Notes: generated from the letters alone by a model not told the origin. A stretch of DNA of 64,000 nt from Mesorhizobium sp. M2D.F.Ca.ET.226.01.1.1 (GCF_004022705.2 NZ_RZOY02000006.1:218943-282942), one strand, 5' to 3'. Counted from the stretch's first letter, positions 41,442 through 50,651 are shown. Made by a program: numbers and translations.

Positions 41442-42806
41442 TCATGCCCTCCCGTTAGAGGTCAGTGCCCGGTGGATGCTCTCGGCGGCGTCGCGGCCCT
41501 GCGCTACCGCCGAGACGGTGAGGTCGTCGCCGCCGAAGATGCAGTCGCCGCCGGCCCAGACTTTTGCAAGTGAAGTGCGGCCTTCGGCATCGACCTTGAT
41601 GCGGCCGCCTTCGAGCTCGATTGCCTCCTCGCTGCCGTTGAGATGCGCCGGCACGAAACTCTGGCCGATCGCCTTGAACACCTGGTCGGCGACGAGCGTA
41701 AGCCGTTCGCCGGTGCCGACGAGCTTGTCGCCGCTCATGGCGGTGTATTCGAGCTCGATCCCAGAGACCTTGCCGTTCTCGGCGATAACGCGCGTCGGCT
41801 GCAGCCAGTGGCGGATGGTGACGCCGTTGGCGGCGGCCAGATCCTGCTCGAAGCCGGAAGCGTTCATGTGCTCCTGGCCACGGCGATAGCAGATGGTCAC
41901 CTCTTCCGCCCCGAGCAGCTTCGACTGCACCGCGGCATCGACCGCCGTCATGCCGCCGCCGATGACGACCACGCGCCGGCCGACCGGCAGGCTGGAAAGG
42001 TCGCTTGCCTGGCGCAGTTCGGCGATGAACTCCACCGCGTTGGTGACGCCATCCGCGTCCTCGCCGTCGGCGCGCAGCGCATTGACGCCGCCAAGCCCCA
42101 TGCCGAGGAACACGGCGTCATAGTTGCGCATCAGGTCAGCCAACTGGAAGTCGCGGCCGAGCGCCTTGCCGTTCTGGATGTCGATCCCGCCGATCGCGGT
42201 GACATAGTCGACCTCGGCCTGGGCGAAATCGTCGACGCTCTTATAGGCGGCGATGCCATATTCGTTGAGGCCGCCGGCCTTCGGCCGCGCCTCCAGGATC
42301 GTCACCTCATGGCCATGGCGGGCAAGCCGATGCGCCGCCGCCAGCCCGGCCGGCCCGGCGCCGACCACGGCGATGCTCTTGCCCGTCGCTTCGGCGCGTT
42401 TGTAGAACTGCTTGCCCTCGCTCATGGCGACGTCGGTGGCGTAGCGCTGCAGCCGGCCGATCTGCACCGGCTTGCCCTCGGCCACTTCGCGCACGCAGAC
42501 CTCTTCGCACAGCGTCTCGGTCGGGCAGACGCGGGCGCACATGCCGCCAAGGATGTTCTGGTCGAAGATCGTCTTGGCCGAGCCCAACGGATTGCCGGTG
42601 GCGATCTGCCGGATGAACAGCGGGATGTCGATCGACGTCGGACATGCGTTCATGCACGGCGCGTCGTAGCAGAAATAGCAGCGATCGGATTCGACCAGCG
42701 CCTCATGATGGTCAAGCGGAGGGTGCAGGTCGGAAAAATTGTCGGCATATTGCTCGGAGGACAGCCGGCCGCCGGCAATGCCTTCGATGAAATGACCAGT
42801 CGCCAT
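41442..42806 (-). CDS. preT: NAD-dependent dihydropyrimidine dehydrogenase, subunit PreT
   Basis: A protein of 454 residues of the glutamate-synthase-small-subunit type that takes electrons from NADH and passes them to PreA. Iron-sulfur cysteines are at 43, 46, 51 and 55 and at 90, 94, 100 and 104. GAGPAG at 149-154 binds FAD, and VVVIGGGMTAVDAA binds the nicotinamide nucleotide. VWAGGDCIFGGDDLTVSAVAQGR closes the FAD site. ATG 42806 follows AAGGGGAAC; the frame upstream has no start signal. It overlaps preA by four bases if the first preA ATG is used. A one-sided RutR-like site lies 51 bases upstream. Confidence 0.95.
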   Translation of the reverse strand: MATGHFIEGIAGGRLSSEQYADNFSDLHPPLDHHEALVESDRCYFCYDAPCMNACPTSIDIPLFIRQIATGNPLGSAKTIFDQNILGGMCARVCPTETLCEEVCVREVAEGKPVQIGRLQRYATDVAMSEGKQFYKRAEATGKSIAVVGAGPAGLAAAHRLARHGHEVTILEARPKAGGLNEYGIAAYKSVDDFAQAEVDYVTAIGGIDIQNGKALGRDFQLADLMRNYDAVFLGMGLGGVNALRADGEDADGVTNAVEFIAELRQASDLSSLPVGRRVVVIGGGMTAVDAAVQSKLLGAEEVTICYRRGQEHMNASGFEQDLAAANGVTIRHWLQPTRVIAENGKVSGIELEYTAMSGDKLVGTGERLTLVADQVFKAIGQSFVPAHLNGSEEAIELEGGRIKVDAEGRTSLAKVWAGGDCIFGGDDLTVSAVAQGRDAAESIHRALTSNGRA

Positions 42807-42856
42807 TCCAGTTCCCCTTGTTGTCGTTTTGGGGAAGGCTAGCACGTTTTATTTTT

Positions 42857-42870
42857 TTATCAATTGGTCA
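42857..42870. promoter_or_regulatory. RutR-like site D (one good half)
   Basis: TTATC-AATT-GGTCA has one perfect and one poor half-site, in an AT-rich stretch 51 bases upstream of preT. Position and the GGTCA half fit RutR control, but the symmetry is weak. Confidence 0.4.
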
Positions 42871-42919
42871 ATTTTCGGCCAAGCCAATGTAATGGCTGAG
42901 TAAAACATGACAATGAAGC

Positions 42920-43654
42920 TCATATTATGACCCCCTCGGTAACCTCCGCGGCGTCGTGGCATGTGACCCGGTGGCCGTGGATCGACCGTATCTCGTCCGC
43001 CACCAATTCCTGCAGCCGCCACAGATTGCGGTCATGGATGCCGAAGGTCTCGAGATGGCTGACGGTGTTGTAGAGATATTCGGCGCCGGAGCCGACATGG
43101 CCGCACGCACGTGCCAGGACCCACGCGACCTTCTCCAGCGGCTGCCCGAGCGACGTCCCCCTGCCGGTCACGCCGACCCAGAAGCCCAGCGCCCGCACCC
43201 GACCTTGCGCCGTCCGCACCGGAACCCATCTGACGGAAGCAACGCTCTCATGGTCGTCGATTTCACGCCGCAGCAGTCTCTCGATCTGGGCCGGCTTTTC
43301 GCCGTCCGGCAGGCGGTAGATGACGCCGTCGCAGCGTCCGCCGCGTTCCAGAGCCATCATCAGCCCGGGCTGCGCGGCGCTGCCTCGCCAGCGCACCATG
43401 TCGAGACAGAAGGAGCGATGCCAGCCATGCGCCGAAGCACGCAACTGCTCGACCGACTCGAAGGCCGGTTTCCAGATCAGCGAGCCATAGGCGAACACCC
43501 AGAGCGGACCCTCGTCGGCCTCAGCGGCGAGACGCGCGGCGAGCGCGCCGAAATCATCGTCGTTGAGTTGTGTCCACTCCCCGCTCGGACCGGGATCGAT
43601 CTCCTCGCGATGGCAGAGTGCGACAAGCTCTGGCGTGAGCGACATTCGGCGCAT
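42920..43654 (-). CDS. gamma-glutamylcyclotransferase, ChaC-like
   Basis: A protein of 244 residues of the ChaC family, which cleaves glutathione to 5-oxoproline and Cys-Gly in the cytosol. Marks are WVFAYGSLIWKPAF near residue 52, RSFCLDMVRWRG, the glutamate in RREIDDHE as probable catalytic acid, and GSGAEYLYNTVSHLETFGI near the end. ATG 43654 has GAGGGG at good distance; an ATG three codons later does not. It is divergent from the VOC protein gene. I see no glutathione-linked partner except possibly that VOC protein. Confidence 0.88.
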   Translation of the reverse strand: MRRMSLTPELVALCHREEIDPGPSGEWTQLNDDDFGALAARLAAEADEGPLWVFAYGSLIWKPAFESVEQLRASAHGWHRSFCLDMVRWRGSAAQPGLMMALERGGRCDGVIYRLPDGEKPAQIERLLRREIDDHESVASVRWVPVRTAQGRVRALGFWVGVTGRGTSLGQPLEKVAWVLARACGHVGSGAEYLYNTVSHLETFGIHDRNLWRLQELVADEIRSIHGHRVTCHDAAEVTEGVII

Positions 43655-43828
43655 GGAAACAAGCCCCTCTTTGACCGCAGCAAAGTCGAAAACCCTCGGC
43701 CACGCAAGATCGCTGGTCTAGCGCCTTGCCGTTCCCGAATTCTGGCCCAGATGTCGGATTCCTGTCGCCGGATCGTCCTAGAATGGATCGAACCGCGATC
43801 GCTGCCTGAACCGGTGAGGAGACCGACC

Positions 43829-44605
43829 ATGCCGAAATCCCCGCAACCTTTCTTCTGGTACGAATTGATGACCAGCGACCTCGACGCCGCCGAGGCTTTC
43901 TACACCGCCGTGGTCGGCTGGAAGGCCGAGCCCTTCGACAAGGCGCCCGGCGTGCCCCGCTACATCGTCGTGAATTCGGCAGTGCGTGGCGTCGGCGGGC
44001 TGATGACCATGCCGGCGGAACCCGCCAAGATGGGCATGCCGCCGGCATGGCTAGGTTACATCTACACCAAGGACGTCGACGCCTCGACGAAGGCTCTCAA
44101 GGACGCCGGCGGTACGGTGCATCGCGCGCCGGACGATATCCCAGGCGTCGGCCGCTTCGCCGTCGTTGCCGACCCGCAAGGGGCGACCTTCATGTTCCTT
44201 CAGCCCAACCAGCCCGAACAGCCGCCGGTGCCGGCGACCACGCTCGGCCATGTCGGCTGGCATGAGCTATACACCTCGGACTGGAAAGCCGCCTTCGATT
44301 TTTATTCCAGTCAGTTCGGCTGGGAGAGCGCCGGCGAGTTCGACATGGGCGAGATGGGTATCTACAAAACCTTCGGTGCCGGCCCCGAATCCGGCGGCGG
44401 CATCATGAACAAGCCGCCGCAGATCCCGGTTCCCGTCTGGCAGTTCTATTTCAACGTCGACGCCATCGACGCCGCCGCCAAGCGCGTCACCGACAATGGC
44501 GGCAAGGTCATTATGGGACCGATGGAGGTGCCGAGCGGCCAGTGGATCATCCAGTGCCAAGACCCGCAAGGCGCGCATTTCGCCTTGCTGGCACCGGTGC
44601 GGTAG
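43829..44605 (+). CDS. VOC family protein with two glyoxalase-like domains
   Basis: A protein of 258 residues made of two tandem VOC modules, about 1-125 (FFWYELMTSDLDAAEAFYTAVVGW) and 130-258 (GWHELYTSDWKAAFDFYSSQFGW). Each ends in a DPQGA(T/H)F strand (residues near 112 and 250). Such fused proteins include glyoxalase/bleomycin-resistance relatives with unknown substrates. ATG 43829 follows GAGGAG. It is divergent from chaC across about 170 bases. Confidence 0.85.
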   Translation: MPKSPQPFFWYELMTSDLDAAEAFYTAVVGWKAEPFDKAPGVPRYIVVNSAVRGVGGLMTMPAEPAKMGMPPAWLGYIYTKDVDASTKALKDAGGTVHRAPDDIPGVGRFAVVADPQGATFMFLQPNQPEQPPVPATTLGHVGWHELYTSDWKAAFDFYSSQFGWESAGEFDMGEMGIYKTFGAGPESGGGIMNKPPQIPVPVWQFYFNVDAIDAAAKRVTDNGGKVIMGPMEVPSGQWIIQCQDPQGAHFALLAPVR

Positions 44606-44628
44606 CGCACTTCCTGGCTGGCGCCGGA

Positions 44629-45117
44629 TCACTCCGGCGTCAGCACCGCCAGCTTCAGATCGGCCTTTTTCGCGCCGCTGACCTGGATGATCGCGGCGCC
44701 GCCCGCGAGCTTGAAGCGCACGCTCTTGCGGATGCCCGGACAGGTCTTCACGCCGCTGAACGCCGCCGATTTTACGGTCTTGCCGTCCTGCACGACATCG
44801 ACCCAGGCCTCATCGGACAGGCTGAGCTGCAGATCGCCTTCCGGCGGCACGGTCACATTTGCCGTCGCGCCGAACGTACCGGCTTTCGGTGCACGCTGCG
44901 GCGGCACCTCAAAGGGGACCGTGTCGACCGCCGCGAGCGTGAGATCCACCGCTTCCCCGACCGTCAGGGTGGCGCCCGATTGCGCGGCGGGCGCCTCCGG
45001 AAACAGCGCCTGCTCACGTTCAACCGGCCATTTGAAGGCATCGCAGCCGGTATCGGCGGCCATGGCGAAGCTGGTGCCAGCAAGGATTGCGAAGAGGCCG
45101 ATGACGATTTTTCTCAT
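44629..45117 (-). CDS. secreted hypothetical protein
   Basis: A protein of 162 residues with a signal peptide (MRKIVIGLFAILAGTSFA, MAA). The mature part has two cysteines and a beta-rich C-terminus (AIIQVSGAKKADLKLAVLTPE) that could be a sugar-binding or homophilic beta domain. I do not recognise the family. The start is chosen by the signal peptide; the ribosome site is weak. It stands alone between the VOC gene and doxX-like gene. Confidence 0.7.
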   Translation of the reverse strand: MRKIVIGLFAILAGTSFAMAADTGCDAFKWPVEREQALFPEAPAAQSGATLTVGEAVDLTLAAVDTVPFEVPPQRAPKAGTFGATANVTVPPEGDLQLSLSDEAWVDVVQDGKTVKSAAFSGVKTCPGIRKSVRFKLAGGAAIIQVSGAKKADLKLAVLTPE

Positions 45118-45314
45118 GATGAAGGGACTCGCTTGGTTTGATCCGCCCCCACCTAATACAACCATAAGGATAGATATGCAACTACTGCGAGAACAATTAT
45201 GGGGAAATTGAAACCATTTCCGCTCACCGATTGTTGATGGCAGGCCAAGGGAAGTGAGTGGTCCGTCGCCGGGCGATAATTTAAGGCCCGAGCGGGGGTA
45301 AAATTGGAGTTCAG

Positions 45315-45713
45315 ATGAAGCTTTTCGAAACCCTTGCCCAGTACCGGCCGCAGGCATTGGGTGTGCTGCGCATCATGACCGCCCTGCAGTTCATCGAGCA
45401 CGGGACCCAGAAACTGTTCAATTTTCCTCCCGGCGCCCATGCCGAGGCCCTGACCGGGCTTGCGCTGACGTCCGGAATCCTTGAGTTTGCCGGCGGCGTG
45501 CTACTCGCACTGGGGCTCTTCACGCGCCCGGTGGCGTTTCTGCTCTGCGGTGAGATGGCGATCGCCTATTTCATGGCGCATATGCCGCGCAACTTCTTCC
45601 CGGCCAACAATGGCGGCGACGCAGCCATCCTGTTCTGCTTCATCTTCCTCTATCTGGTCTTTGCCGGTCCGGGCGCCTTCGCGGTGGACAATCGCGAGAG
45701 CGCCAAGGCCTGA
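45315..45713 (+). CDS. DoxX family membrane protein
   Basis: A protein of 132 residues with four membrane helices. LGVLRIMTALQFIEHGTQKLF is the standard DoxX opening. FAGGVLLALGLFTRPVAFLLCGEMAIAYFMAHMPRNFFPANNGGDAAILFCFIFLYLVFAGPG follows the usual pattern. The family is involved in redox or quinone-linked functions, often unknown. The gene starts about 200 bases from the divergent secreted gene and stands alone. A dispersed repeat follows it. Confidence 0.88.
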   Translation: MKLFETLAQYRPQALGVLRIMTALQFIEHGTQKLFNFPPGAHAEALTGLALTSGILEFAGGVLLALGLFTRPVAFLLCGEMAIAYFMAHMPRNFFPANNGGDAAILFCFIFLYLVFAGPGAFAVDNRESAKA

Positions 45714-45735
45714 TGGCGGCGTGCGCCTCGAGGCT

Positions 45736-45795
45736 TTTTGTTTTGACGCAATTCCGGACGGAAAACCGCTTCGCACTTTTCCTGGAATTGCTCTA
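45736..45795 (-). repeat. dispersed intergenic repeat, copy 2
   Basis: On the minus strand it reads TAGAGCAATTCCAGGAAAA then GGTTTTCCGTCCGGAATTGC and GTCAAAACAAAAA. This matches the element at 9004-9071 through most of its length. It lies between the DoxX gene and the flavoenzyme and reaches the flavoenzyme stop codon. Confidence 0.65.
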
Positions 45796-48219
45796 GCCGC
45801 GCATCCGCTCGAAATTGGCATCGAACAGCGGCGTCGCCTGAATGCGCGCCGCATGCCGCTTGCCGAGGATCTCGATCTCGAAACCGTCCGGTCTGTCGGC
45901 GATTTCCTTGGGCACATAGCCCATGGCAACCGACTTTTTCGAATTGTGCGCATAGCCGCCCGACGTGACCCAGCCGCGCACGGCGCCCTCATGCCATATC
46001 GCCTCGTCGCCGATGACGTCGGCATCGGTCGCCTCTACGATGAAGCTGCGCAGCCGAAGCTTGCCGCCCTCTCTGCGCTCGGCGAGCGCGGCCTCCTTGC
46101 CGATGAAATCGGCGTCCTTACCGTAAGCGACGAAACGGTCGAGCCCGGCCTCGACCGGCCCGTAGATCGGCCGGTATTCGCGCGCCCATGAGCCGTAATT
46201 CTTTTCCAGCCTCAGCGCATTGAGCGCGCGCGAGCCGAACAGGCCGATGCCGAATTCCTCGCCCGCCTTGATCAGCACCTGGTAGGCGGCGCGCTGGTAT
46301 TCCGGCGCGACCCAGATTTCGTAGCCGAGATCGCCGGTATAGCTGACGCGGCCGACAAGGCATGGCGCCATGCCGATATCCATCCTGGCGACCGCCATGA
46401 AGGGGAACGCCGCGTTCGAAACATCGGCGCGGGTGACCTTGGCCAGCACCTCCCTCGCCTTCGGCCCGGCGATCGCAAGGCCGGTGAGCTTCTGGCCCAG
46501 CGCTTCGATCCGCACCAAGCCACCCTTGGGCAGATGCGCCTCGAACCAGCGCATATGGTACTGCTCGGCGATGCCCGAGCCGGCGATGAACCACTCTGCG
46601 TCGTCGATGTTGGCAAGCGTGAAATCGCCGATCAGCCTGCCGTCGTCCTTCAGCATCGGCGCCAGCGTCATGCGGCCGCGCCTAGGCAGTTTGCAGGCAA
46701 GCATGCGGTCGAGCCAGGCGGCCGCGCCCTCGCCCGTCACCTTGTATTTGGCGAAGTTGGAAATTTCCGACAGGCCGACGCCTTCGCGCACCGCCACGAC
46801 TTCCTTGGCGACATGCTCGAAATCGGTCGAGCGCCGCCAGGAGAACTCATCCTTGACGCCATCCGGCGCGTACCAGAGCGGCACTTCGAGCCCGTAGGAC
46901 ACACCCCATTGCGCGCCCTTGGCCGCAAGTGTGTCATAGACCGGCGTCGTCTTCAGCTGACGCCCTGCCGGCAGTTCCTCATTCGGGAAGCGGATCGAGA
47001 AGCGGCGCGAGTAATTCTCGCGCACCTTGGCGTTGGTATAGGCCATCGTCGCCCAATCGCCGTAGCGCGCCACGTCCATAGCCCAGATGTCGGCGCCCGG
47101 ATCGCCCTCGATCATCCAGTTGGAGAGCGCCAGGCCGACACCGCCGCCTTGGGAAAAGCCGGCCATGACGCCGCAGGCGACCCACAAGCCGGGCAGGCCA
47201 CGCACCGGACCGACCAGTGGATTGCCGTCCGGCGCGAAGGTGAAGGGGCCGTTGATGATCTGCTTGATGCCGGTCTTCTGGAAGGCCGGGAAGTGGCGGA
47301 AGCCGACTTCCAGCGACGGCGCGATACGGTCGATGTCCGGCTCCAGCAATTCGTGGCCGAAATTCCACGGGGTTTGAAACTCGGACCAGACCTTGTTGGC
47401 CTTCTCATAGGTGCCCATCAGCATGCCGCCACGCTCCTGGCGCAGATACAGCTCGCCGTCGAAATCGACCGCATGGATGATCTCGGTGCCGGTCTTCTTG
47501 TTCCAGTCGGCGACCTCGGGCATATCCTCGGTGATCAGATACATGTGCTCCATCGCCAACACCGGCAGTTCGAGCCCGACCATGCGGCCGACCTCGCGCG
47601 CCCACAGCCCGCCGGCATTGACCACATGCTCGGCGATGATATCGCCCTTGTTGGTGATGACGCGCCATAGTCCATCGGCCCGGCGCACGATGTCCTCGAC
47701 CTTGGTGAAGCGCTCGACCTCGCCGCCCAGTTTCCGCGCGGCCTTGGCATAGGCATGCGTCACCCCGGACGGGTCGAGATGGCCGTCCTCCTTGTTGCGC
47801 ACCGCGCCGACGAACTGGCTGGGATCGATGAGCGGCATCAATTCCGCCGCCTCCTTCGCCGAGATCACTTCGAGATCGATGCCGAGATAGCGGCCCTTCG
47901 AAACCACGCCGCGCAGCCAGTCGAGCCGCGCCTCGGTCGCGGCCAGAAGCACGCCGCCGGTCAGGTGCACGCCGGTCGCCTGCCCGGAAAGCTCCTCGAT
48001 CTCCTTGTAGAGCGAGATCGTATATTTCTGCAGCTTGGCGACGTTGGGATCGCCATTGATGGTGTGCATGCCGCCGGCCGCATGCCAGGTCGAGCCCGAG
48101 GTCAGCTCGTCGCGCTCCAAAAGCACGACATCGGTCCAGCCGTGGCGGGCAAGATGGAACAGCACCGAGCACCCGACGACACCGCCGCCGATGACCACGA
48201 CCTTTGCATGCGATTTCAT
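45793..48219 (-). CDS. FAD-dependent dehydrogenase with GcvT domain, dimethylglycine/sarcosine dehydrogenase-like
   Basis: An 808-residue protein. Residues 1-375 are a D-amino-acid-oxidase-type FAD domain (IGGGVVGCSVL at 10-20, TSGSTWHAAGG). A middle FAO-type domain follows, then from about 430 an aminomethyltransferase (GcvT) fold (DLGYEIWVAPEYQRAAYQVL, GLFGSRALNALRLEKNYGSWAREYRP). This is the architecture of dimethylglycine and sarcosine dehydrogenases, which oxidise N-methyl groups and pass one-carbon units to tetrahydrofolate. It follows the MttB-family gene by about 80 bases on the same strand, so both should act on one methylated amine. The true substrate is unknown. Confidence 0.9.
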   Translation of the reverse strand: MKSHAKVVVIGGGVVGCSVLFHLARHGWTDVVLLERDELTSGSTWHAAGGMHTINGDPNVAKLQKYTISLYKEIEELSGQATGVHLTGGVLLAATEARLDWLRGVVSKGRYLGIDLEVISAKEAAELMPLIDPSQFVGAVRNKEDGHLDPSGVTHAYAKAARKLGGEVERFTKVEDIVRRADGLWRVITNKGDIIAEHVVNAGGLWAREVGRMVGLELPVLAMEHMYLITEDMPEVADWNKKTGTEIIHAVDFDGELYLRQERGGMLMGTYEKANKVWSEFQTPWNFGHELLEPDIDRIAPSLEVGFRHFPAFQKTGIKQIINGPFTFAPDGNPLVGPVRGLPGLWVACGVMAGFSQGGGVGLALSNWMIEGDPGADIWAMDVARYGDWATMAYTNAKVRENYSRRFSIRFPNEELPAGRQLKTTPVYDTLAAKGAQWGVSYGLEVPLWYAPDGVKDEFSWRRSTDFEHVAKEVVAVREGVGLSEISNFAKYKVTGEGAAAWLDRMLACKLPRRGRMTLAPMLKDDGRLIGDFTLANIDDAEWFIAGSGIAEQYHMRWFEAHLPKGGLVRIEALGQKLTGLAIAGPKAREVLAKVTRADVSNAAFPFMAVARMDIGMAPCLVGRVSYTGDLGYEIWVAPEYQRAAYQVLIKAGEEFGIGLFGSRALNALRLEKNYGSWAREYRPIYGPVEAGLDRFVAYGKDADFIGKEAALAERREGGKLRLRSFIVEATDADVIGDEAIWHEGAVRGWVTSGGYAHNSKKSVAMGYVPKEIADRPDGFEIEILGKRHAARIQATPLFDANFERMRG

Positions 48220-48298
48220 GGGCTTTTTCTCTGATATCAGGATGTTAGACGGTTAAGCGGATTCAGGATGGTAGGGCCTTGACTCAAAATGGGAAGCA

Positions 48299-49837
48299 TC
48301 ACGGCTCGCCTTGCCCGATCGCTTCCTTGCGCCGCGCCATATAGGCCTCGAGCGCCTCGCGCACAGCCGGGTCGATGACCGGCTCGACATACTCCTCCAG
48401 CGCCTTCTTCCACAGCCGCGTCGCGCGCGCCGTCGTGTCCAGGCCGCCGGCCTCCTGCCAGGCTTCGTAATTCTGCCAGTTGGAGAGCATCGGCTGGTAG
48501 AAGGCGGTGGCGTAGCGCTCCAGCGTGTGCGGTTCGCCGAAGAAGTGGCCGCCGGTCGGCACCGCGCCCAGTGCCTCCACTGCCAACTCGCTTTCGTTGA
48601 CTACGATCGGTCGCAGGAATTCCATCATGTGCTGCATCATCTCGACATCGATGATGAGCTTTTCGAACGAAGCCGTCAGCCCACCCTCCTGCCAGCCGGC
48701 GGCGTGGTAGACGAGATTGCCGTGGCCGAGCACCGCGCCCCACAGCGCCATCATCGTCTCATAGGCGCCTTGCGCGTCCGCCGCATTGGAAGCCGAGCCC
48801 GGCGTGGTGCGGTACGGCAATTCATAGCGCCGCGCCAACTGCCCGGACGCGATGTTGGCCTTGGTGTTTTCCGGCGTGCCGAAGGCTGGCGCGCCGGACT
48901 TCATGTCGACATTGGAAGTGAAGGCGCCGTACATCACCGGCGCGCCCGGCCGCACCAGTTGCGTCAGCACGATGCCGAACAGCGCCTCGGCATTTTGCTG
49001 CGCCAAAGCACCTGCAAGCGTCACCGGGCTCATCGCGCCCATCAGCGTGAACGGGGTGACGGCCACCGACTGGCCGTATTCGGCCATGGTCATCAGCCCT
49101 TCCGCCATCATCTCGTCGAAGCGGCGCGGCGAGTTTACCGAGATGATGGTGGTGACGCCCGGATCCTGCGCCATCTGCTCGAGCGTCAGCCCGCGCGCGA
49201 TCGCCATCATCTCGATGCCGTCGAGCGCCCTGCCCCGACCGATCGCCGAAACATGAAAGCATTTGTCGGTCAGCGTCAGATTGGCGAAATAGGTGTCCAT
49301 ATGCCTGGTGTTCGCCGGCAGCTCGATCGGTGCGCAGACCTGGTTGCCCAGCATATGGATGCAGTTGAAGTGCTGCGCCAACCGGACGAGGTCCTGATAG
49401 TCGGGCAAGTTGCCGGCGCGACGGCCGCGCTCCATGTCGTGCACATTGGGCGGCCCGGCAACGAGCGTGAAGTTGATGGTGTTGCCGCCAAGATGGATGG
49501 CGTTTTGCGCATTGCGTGGGGTCAGCGTATAGCTGGCGCGCGTCGTTTTGAGCGCCTCCTCGACCATGCCGCGATCGATGCGCACATTCATCGAGCCGTG
49601 GTCGACCTTGGCGCCGGCGCGCTCGAACAGCGACAGCGCCCGCGGGCTCATCACCTCGATGCCGAAATTCTCGAGTATATGCATCGATGCCTGGTGGATG
49701 GCCTCGATCTGGTCGGCCGACAGCAGCGCCATCGGCGGATAGGGATTCTGCACCCGCCGCGGCGGCAGTTGCGGAATGGCGGCCGGTCCCCGATTGCTGG
49801 TGCGCTCGGCGCCGCGCTTGCGTCTTGGTTCGCTCAT
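48299..49837 (-). CDS. trimethylamine methyltransferase (MttB) family protein, non-pyrrolysine
   Basis: A 512-residue TIM-barrel member of the MttB superfamily. The opening basic region (SEPRRKRGAERTSNRG) precedes the barrel (QASMHILENFGIEVMSP, ITTIISVNSPRRF-like, GGHFFGEPHTLERYATAFYQPMLSN). There is no in-frame amber codon, so it is a non-pyrrolysine member like the glycine-betaine methyltransferases known in other bacteria. Those enzymes pass a methyl group to a corrinoid protein, but no corrinoid-binding gene is visible here. The neighbours are a DMGDH-type flavoenzyme and an ABC importer. Substrate and acceptor are unknown. Confidence 0.88.
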   Translation of the reverse strand: MSEPRRKRGAERTSNRGPAAIPQLPPRRVQNPYPPMALLSADQIEAIHQASMHILENFGIEVMSPRALSLFERAGAKVDHGSMNVRIDRGMVEEALKTTRASYTLTPRNAQNAIHLGGNTINFTLVAGPPNVHDMERGRRAGNLPDYQDLVRLAQHFNCIHMLGNQVCAPIELPANTRHMDTYFANLTLTDKCFHVSAIGRGRALDGIEMMAIARGLTLEQMAQDPGVTTIISVNSPRRFDEMMAEGLMTMAEYGQSVAVTPFTLMGAMSPVTLAGALAQQNAEALFGIVLTQLVRPGAPVMYGAFTSNVDMKSGAPAFGTPENTKANIASGQLARRYELPYRTTPGSASNAADAQGAYETMMALWGAVLGHGNLVYHAAGWQEGGLTASFEKLIIDVEMMQHMMEFLRPIVVNESELAVEALGAVPTGGHFFGEPHTLERYATAFYQPMLSNWQNYEAWQEAGGLDTTARATRLWKKALEEYVEPVIDPAVREALEAYMARRKEAIGQGEP

Positions 49838-50047
49838 GCGCGCATCAGAGCGCCGGCGTCACGGGCGGGCTGTCAGGAATTCGCCATTTGCCGGCGTGAT
49901 TTTAGCCTAGGCGGCATTTTTGTAAATCGATGAGAAGAATAGCGACTCCATAAGTCGCAATATCAACAATCGATTTTTCACGCCTGCACGCCCGCGTTAA
50001 GGAAGACGGCAAGACTCCTTTTATGATTTCGGCCTATTCGTCTCCCA

Positions 50048-50638
50048 ATGCGTAGGTCGAGTTTTAGTAAAATTGTCGCTGTCTCTGTGCTGCTGGCGCT
50101 TTCGGCCTGCGCGACGGCGCCCAGCCACATCAACAATGTCTGCGCCGTCTTCGACCAAAATGACGGCTGGTTCGACAACTGGCAGTCCGCCGCCGAACGG
50201 ACTGAGCAGAAATACGGCGTGCCCGTCCCCGTGCTGATGGCGACGGTGCGCAAGGAATCCGGCTTCAAGAGCAATGCCCGCCCCCCGCGCACCAAATTGC
50301 TCGGCTTCATCCCGTGGACGCACGTCTCGAGCGCCACAGGCTATTCGCAGGCGCTCGACGGCACCTGGTCGCAATACCAAAACGAGACCGGCAACTGGAC
50401 GGCGCGCCGCACCAAATTCTCCGACGCCGTCGATTTTGTCGGCTGGTATCATTCCAAGACCGCCGACACCTTCGGCGTCGCGCGCAACGACACCTACAAT
50501 CTCTATCTGGCCTATTATCTCGGCTGGACGGCTTACGGCCGCGGCAATCGCGGCGACGCCGGCGTGCAGAATTACGCGCGGGCCACCGACAAGATGGCGC
50601 AGGACTATGCAGCGCAGCTACGGCAATGTGGGAACTAA
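50048..50638 (+). CDS. lytic transglycosylase SLT-domain lipoprotein
   Basis: A protein of 196 residues with a lipoprotein signal (VSVLLALSAC, Cys21 probable lipidation). The following domain has the SLT fold pattern: VPVPVLMATVRKESGFKSNARPP with the catalytic Glu, GYSQALDGTWSQYQNETGNW, and YNLYLAYYLGWTAYGRG. It should be anchored in the outer or inner membrane and cut peptidoglycan. It is convergent with the importer ATPase gene, with only a 13-base gap, and lies between the two parts of the methylated-amine module without clear link to it. Confidence 0.85.
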   Translation: MRRSSFSKIVAVSVLLALSACATAPSHINNVCAVFDQNDGWFDNWQSAAERTEQKYGVPVPVLMATVRKESGFKSNARPPRTKLLGFIPWTHVSSATGYSQALDGTWSQYQNETGNWTARRTKFSDAVDFVGWYHSKTADTFGVARNDTYNLYLAYYLGWTAYGRGNRGDAGVQNYARATDKMAQDYAAQLRQCGN

Positions 50639-50651
50639 CACCCTTCCGGGT

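Noticed and set aside
42956..43828. A long N-terminal extension of the VOC protein
   Set aside because: It is antisense to chaC and lacks any start signal, while ATG 43829 has GAGGAG.
48299..49837. Pyrrolysine in the MttB-family protein
   Set aside because: The frame has no internal amber codon, and no pyl genes are in the window. It is a non-pyrrolysine relative.
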